This document shows, piece after piece, positions 59,630-64,000 of a stretch of DNA of 64,000 bases (its first letter is position 1; the number at the start of each line of letters is the position of its first letter). The stretch is from Pteria penguin (Eukaryota; Mollusca; Bivalvia; Pterioida; Pteriidae), in NCBI GenBank assembly GCA_035048485.1, contig CM068585.1:16163501-16227500 (forward strand), written 5' to 3'. A program made the position numbers and the translations under genes. A model generated the notes under the pieces. It had not been told where the DNA came from. It ran no database searches and saw only the letters and a program-made list of their open reading frames with translations.

Positions 59630-60205
59630 GTCTGTAAGGACAAGGTCACAGTGCATCGGATGGGTAAATCTTTTTCGGGCCATAACTCTTTACCCCTAAC
59701 ATTGATTTGATTCATACATGTATTTCACAGAATTGTTGCCCAGGACCCAAAGATGTGTCTTGATCTTGAATCAAGGTTATATCATCCAGGTCAAGGTCAT
59801 ATGATGAATAAATTATTGTCTTGACCAAAACTTTTTACCCCTTGCATGGATTTGAATAATATTTCACAGAATTGTCGCCAAAGACCCAAGGCTGTCATTA
59901 CTTTGAACCAAGGTCTGTAAGGACAAAGTCACAGTGCATAGTAAATCCATAACTTTTACCAATTGTACCGTTTAAATAATATTTCACAGAATTGTTGGCG
60001 AAGAGGTACTGTTTCCATACTTCAGATTACATCCCTTCAAACTAACCGACCAGCGTATTATGCCACACTAGGCATTGCTCTTGTTTAATGAAGGCGCTAG
60101 TGAAGTATTGCTACATGCTCTTAGTACCAGGGTTACTTTGCAGTGAAGGTTACAGTATTTTGTGAATTTTATGTTTCTACCTTGGGACCATTTTTTATGT
60201 TTCAG

Positions 60206-60361
60206 ATTTAACCAATACTTGTAAAGTTGGTCATTCAAATGCTGATAACAACTGTCAAGAATTATGTCCCCTTCGATGCAAAGACGGAAAATGTGAAAAT
60301 TACAATGGAAAATGTCTCGGTGGATGTAAAAGTGGTTGGTTTGGAGAGAATTGTGATCATA
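60206..60361 (+). CDS. EGF-repeat receptor gene, exon 3 (one eight-cysteine EGF repeat)
   Basis: 156 bp, phase 1 at both ends (acceptor TATGTTTCAG|AT, donor CATA|GTAAGA). It encodes YLTNTCKVGHSNADNNCQEL, CPLRCKDGKCENYNGKCLGG, CKSGWFGENCDH: eight cysteines in the CxxGCxxGWxGxxC style of laminin-type/MEGF EGF repeats. The intron before it is about 7.2 kb and filled with repeats. No further exon was found before 64000, so transmembrane and cytoplasmic parts lie beyond the window. Confidence 0.8.
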
Positions 60362-60748
60362 GTAAGAATACTTCTAATTGTAAATGAATTGCATTCTCTC
60401 GATTGCTGAATCTACTTGTTTGCGTGAATGATAATTTTCATGTTTTATGTTTGGCTTCTTTGGACTGATTCCCCAAAGAATAAGAAAATTGAATGTTCTT
60501 CAGCTCACCAGAGCTGTAGATTCAAATACATTTCTTGAAATTGTTGGTCAGCATCCTGCAACAGAAATTATGAGGAGTTGGAGTATACTGTAAATAGGTT
60601 GTCTGTTTTCAACTGAAACTGAGTTTGAAATTTATTGCAGTCAGGCATTAGTCTGCCCACTTTTAATCATGGGAGAAATTTCCATTTTTGGCCATTTTCA
60701 GTGAGAGAATTTTCAAAATGTTGAATTTCTATGAGAAAACTCTAAATA
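60362..60748. other. Intron 3, unassigned part
   Basis: No feature recognised. Confidence 0.4.
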
Positions 60749-61440
60749 CAGTGATGCTCTGTTAGTGTGTCTAAATACAGTGATGCTCTTGTAATCTTGG
60801 CTCCAGTTATCTGGAAAATCCGCTTATCCAGACAAAAATATACTAGTAAGGGTACAGAATTCCTGAATGTTATTTTGTACCAATCATCCAGAAGTCCATG
60901 TTCCAGATCCAGAAGAAAATTTAGAGAACAGATTTCCAAAATAATGTTAAAATTGATCAGCTATTTGCTGATTTCACTTTGTACAAATTATGTTAAAGTT
61001 TTGAATAATAGTGAAACATTCAAAAGTAAATTTAAATTTATTTCCGTGCTTGTTTCTTTTTTTTAGTCATGCTAACTTTGAATAATTTATCAGATGATGG
61101 TATGTACTTTACATGCTTGCATCACATGGAAATTTCAATCAATGAAACGGACACATCATCATATTGATTATTTTTTATGTGCCAATGTTGACTGAGACCT
61201 AGGGCCTCCACTTTTACTGTCTCATCTGGACGATAGGATTTCAAAAATCTAGTAATGGGATTCAAAGCTGAGGCATCTTTGCCATAATACCCTGGCACTA
61301 AACTAAATCTTAATCATCATTCCTATGAATTGAAGTAAGGTTCCAGACAAATGCCTATGTATGTACAATGTATGGAAAATCTGTTTATCCGGGAAAATTG
61401 ACGGGGGAACAAACATTTTCGAATTAACGGAGCATCACTT
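60749..61440. mobile_element. TIR element with AGTGATGCTC ends (pogo/Tigger-like style)
   Basis: CAGTGATGCTCTGTTA at 60749 and TAACGGAGCATCACTT at 61425 are inverted repeats with one mismatch. A short direct duplication of CTAAATACAGTGATGCTCT lies at the left end. The interior has ATCCGCTTATCCAGACA and ATCTGTTTATCCGGGAAAA, phrases seen in pogo-group TIRs. No transposase. Confidence 0.55.
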
Positions 61441-62229
61441 TGTTAAGAGAAAACCTCTCAATTTTGCAGTCCAAAATTATTCCTGCACAGTATACCCTTT
61501 TTTTGCCAGAATTAATTCACGTAGTGTGATATTAATTTTAATCTTTTTAAAACATCCTTTCAGTCTTTCCTAAAACTATTTTACAGCACTAGTAGGGCTA
61601 GTCCTGTGAGTGAGTCAAACATTTACTAGCCAAAGGAAAATTCTACTAGCCCAAACAAAAAGTCTTTTGATTTTGATTTCAAATTCATAATTCATTGTTG
61701 TACAGGAAGTCATAATCATTATTACACTTGTCATTGCACTTAACTTAGGTATTTAACAGCACGTCATTGATGAAGACGTATCTGCAATTAACAGGGCTGA
61801 AACGATCATACACTCTCCTCAGGATATAATACTTATGATATGGCATTAGAGATTTGATAAGTTTTTCTATGACCAGTTGTTATGACCAATACTTCTTAAA
61901 ATTAAAGAAAAACTGTAATTAAGGGATCGCCACTCCAGTTCCAACTTTATAAATGTCCATTATATAGTTTCATTGAAATGTCATTGGAATATACTAACTT
62001 CTTTAAATCTGCGTACATTTTGTAAAAGATATAGGCACATACATGTATATCATATGCATTGCATTTATGATTATAGAAATTTGTATCGATAGTAGACCAA
62101 AACACATTTTCACTTCTTAATTTCATTATACCCATTGAGTGCAAGATTTCTAGTAATCACTTGCTTGGTCATTAGATAGATGCATTACAGACAATTGTCT
62201 GACTATAGAGAAAGTTTACAGTGATAAGC

Positions 62230-62365
62230 TTTCATTTCTATTTTCAAAGCTCTATTTACACTTTTGAGAGATTGTTTTTCTTTCTGTATTCAGAATTTCC
62301 TCTGATGATTTAAATCGCAATATCATGTAAAATTCTTCAATAAATACAGTTTAAACCAAATTAAA
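62230..62365 (+). mobile_element. Possible LINE 3' tail
   Basis: Ends TTCAATAAATACAGTTTAAACC at 62338-62358, the terminal string of the LINE at 7594. Little else matches, so this may be a very short 5'-truncated copy or coincidence. Confidence 0.3.
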
Positions 62366-62654
62366 ATGTTCCAAATAAAATACAATATGCCATTACTGAA
62401 GAAGCGTTTAAGAAACCAAAGACAGTCACTTATTTAAAATTGTACTTGAGGGAGATAAAGAAGATGACTTAACAGTAGAGATTATAAAACGAAATTCTTG
62501 TAACTCGCTCTTACAGCTGAATCGAACCGATATTTAGAAAATGTATCAAACACCGAGTCAAAAGAAAATAGAGCCGGATCGAATTTGCGATGAATCAATG
62601 GTTTCAGCCCTAGCAGTTTGTCATCTTTTGATCTCAACAAGTTCTTTTACCGAG

Positions 62655-63452
62655 ACATTGATATTTTTACTAGCTGGTCAGGCTACCAGCTACTGTGATC
62701 AATCAACGTCCGTCGTCTGTCGTCCGTCCGTCGTTACCTTTTCTACATTTTCGACTTCTCCAGAACCGCTGCACAGATTTTCATCAAACTTCATAGGAAG
62801 TAAGTACTCAAGGTGTTCTACCAAGTTTGTGTTTTTCGTGCCCATCCGTAATCCAAGATGGCTGCCATTGGCTCTGATTGGTTGGCACATTTTCAACTTC
62901 TTCTCCAGAACAGCTGCACAGAATTCCACCAAACCTCATAGGAAGTAAGTACTGCCGATCCGTAATCCAAGATGGCTGCCATTGGCTCTGATTAGTTGAC
63001 ACATTTTGGACTTCTTCTTCAGAACCGCTGCACAGAAATTCACCAAACTTCATAGGAAGTAAGTACTCAAGGTCCTCTACCAAGTTTGTATTTTTCGTGC
63101 CCATCCGTAATCCAAGATGGCTGCCATTGGCTCTGATTGATTGACACATTTTGGACTTCTTCTCCAGAACAGCTGCACAGAATTCCACCAAACCTCATAG
63201 GAAGTAAGTACTCAAGGTCCTCTACCAAGTTTGTGTTTTTCGTGCCGATCTGTAATCCAAGATGGCTGCCATTGGCTCTGATTGGTTGACACATTTTGGA
63301 CACTTCGAAACGACTGCACAAAATATCACCAAACCTTATAGAAAGTCTTGTAGAAAAAAAGCAAAATTTTCTACTGAAATGAGCTGTCATTTTATTGTAA
63401 ATGAGCAATTTGTGCTCAGGTGAGTGATATAGGCCCATTTGGGCCTCTTGTA
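62655..63452 (+). mobile_element. Family A hairpin-ended element, copy 2
   Basis: Starts near AGCTGGTCAGGCTACCAGCT and CGTCCGTCGTCTGTCGTCCG; ends GCTCAGGTGAGTGATATAGG, CCCATTTGGGCCTCTTG (63414-63450). Units marked by (GA)ACTTCTTCTCCAG at 62753, 62895, 63009 and 63154; offset 145 for the last pair, one unit shortened. Each unit contains TAATCCAAGATGGCTGCCAT. Confidence 0.8.
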
Positions 63453-63749
63453 TAAATTTTACTAGCCAAGCGTAAAAATTACTAGCCCTGGGAGTCGGGC
63501 TAGTGAGTTTTCGGAAAGACTGTCCATGGAAATGTTGGACTGAAGCTGGACACACATCCTTTTTTAACCAACAACCACAATCCAACTTTCAATTTTGTTG
63601 CAGTTGATATGCATGCGATACTTTAACTGGAATTAGATCACTTTGTCTGAAATCAATTTTTTGACTTTTTAAAACAACAATAGTCAATCATTCAATCAAT
63701 CACACAGTCTTGAGAAACTTGACTGATACTTAGCACTTATTATATCCTC

Positions 63750-64000
63750 CCCCCATTATATTTGCAAATATTAGTCGAGTGCATACTACACATGTGTATT
63801 CCTTGTGGCAAGACCTTTCTGTCAGTACCAAACCAAAATGTTTTACCTGTGACCTTGACATTTGACCTACTTTTGAAAAGCTTTAACCATAGTCATAACT
63901 TTTGAACCAAAAGAGATGGGGCATACATACTACACATGTGTATTCCTTGTGGCAAGAACTGTCTGTCGGTACTGAACTTTTTGACCTCATGACCTTGAGG
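63750..64000 (+). repeat. Tandem repeat, two units of about 144 bp, cut by the window end
   Basis: CACATGTGTATTCCTTGTGG at 63789 recurs at 63933. Both are followed by CAAGA..CTGTC(A/G)GTAC and TGACCTTGA phrases like those at 41618. Confidence 0.65.

Larger units (their letters stand above)
56375..60086 (+). mobile_element. Family C hairpin-ended element, split by a nested insertion
   Basis: Starts TGCCTGTCTTTGATGGGACA, TATTATGG, then GTCTGTCCGCCTGTCTGTC; ends GCGTATTATGCCACACTAGG CATTGCTCTTG (to about 60084). Internal units carry GGATTTGATTAAT and TTTCACAGAATTGTTGCCCA at about 56597, 56741, 56892 and 57043, resuming at 59703 and 59848 (offsets 144-151). The insertion at 57107-59629 falls within a unit. 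Confidence 0.75.
61583..63522. mobile_element. ACTAGCCC-type element (K, copy 2), interrupted by family A
   Basis: Starts CACTAGTAGGGCTAGTCCTG and ends TACTAGCCCTGGGAGTCGGG CTAGTGAG with TTTTCGGAAAGACTG. Repeated TACTAGCC occurs at both ends. A family A element lies at about 62655-63452. Confidence 0.45.

Noticed and set aside
62699..63585. Similar minus-strand frames of 77-172 codons
   Set aside because: Second family A copy; same reasoning as for 53.3 kb.

Overview
The window looks like AT-rich nuclear DNA from a mollusc, most likely a bivalve. The reasons are sparse, small exons in long introns, dense tRNA-derived SINEs of the type common in bivalves, CR1/L2-type LINEs, and many repeat families that start with GTCCGTCCGTC-like sequence, carry short tandem units and end in a hairpin. 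There are no operons or Shine-Dalgarno sites, and most long reading frames are repeats. I cannot fix the genus.

Layout. 0-7.6 kb: a duplicated unit, a small TIR element, then a decayed CR1/L2-type LINE (2.47-7.6 kb) whose second ORF carries a 2A ribosome-skipping motif just upstream of its endonuclease. 7.6-17.4 kb: mostly unassigned, with microsatellites, a hairpin element, a LINE tail and a second copy of the TIR element. 17.4-17.9 kb: a 350-bp palindrome whose right arm carries E-box and TCTCGCGAGA promoter-type motifs and a possible first exon. 19-22.5 kb: a minus-strand L2-type LINE, 5'-truncated but with a nearly intact reverse transcriptase. 22.9-31.4 kb: a Ty3/gypsy tail, a 1.7-kb TIR element and several foldbacks.

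31.6-40.1 kb (+): a secreted or surface protein gene with a signal peptide, an Ig domain on one phase 1-1 exon, a second cysteine-rich region and a hydrophobic C-terminus that could be a GPI-anchor signal. 51.6 kb to beyond the window end (+): the first three coding exons of an EGF-repeat receptor of MEGF10/SCARF type. All exon phases agree across both genes. Both encode probable extracellular recognition proteins; whether they work together cannot be told from the sequence.

The introns and spacers are filled with repeats. Several otherwise different families are tandem arrays with a unit of about 144-148 bp. One intron of the EGF gene holds a three-level nested insertion with a readable 5-bp target-site duplication. 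A SINE at 46 kb carries a 57-bp element with perfect 17-bp TIRs and a 9-bp target-site duplication.
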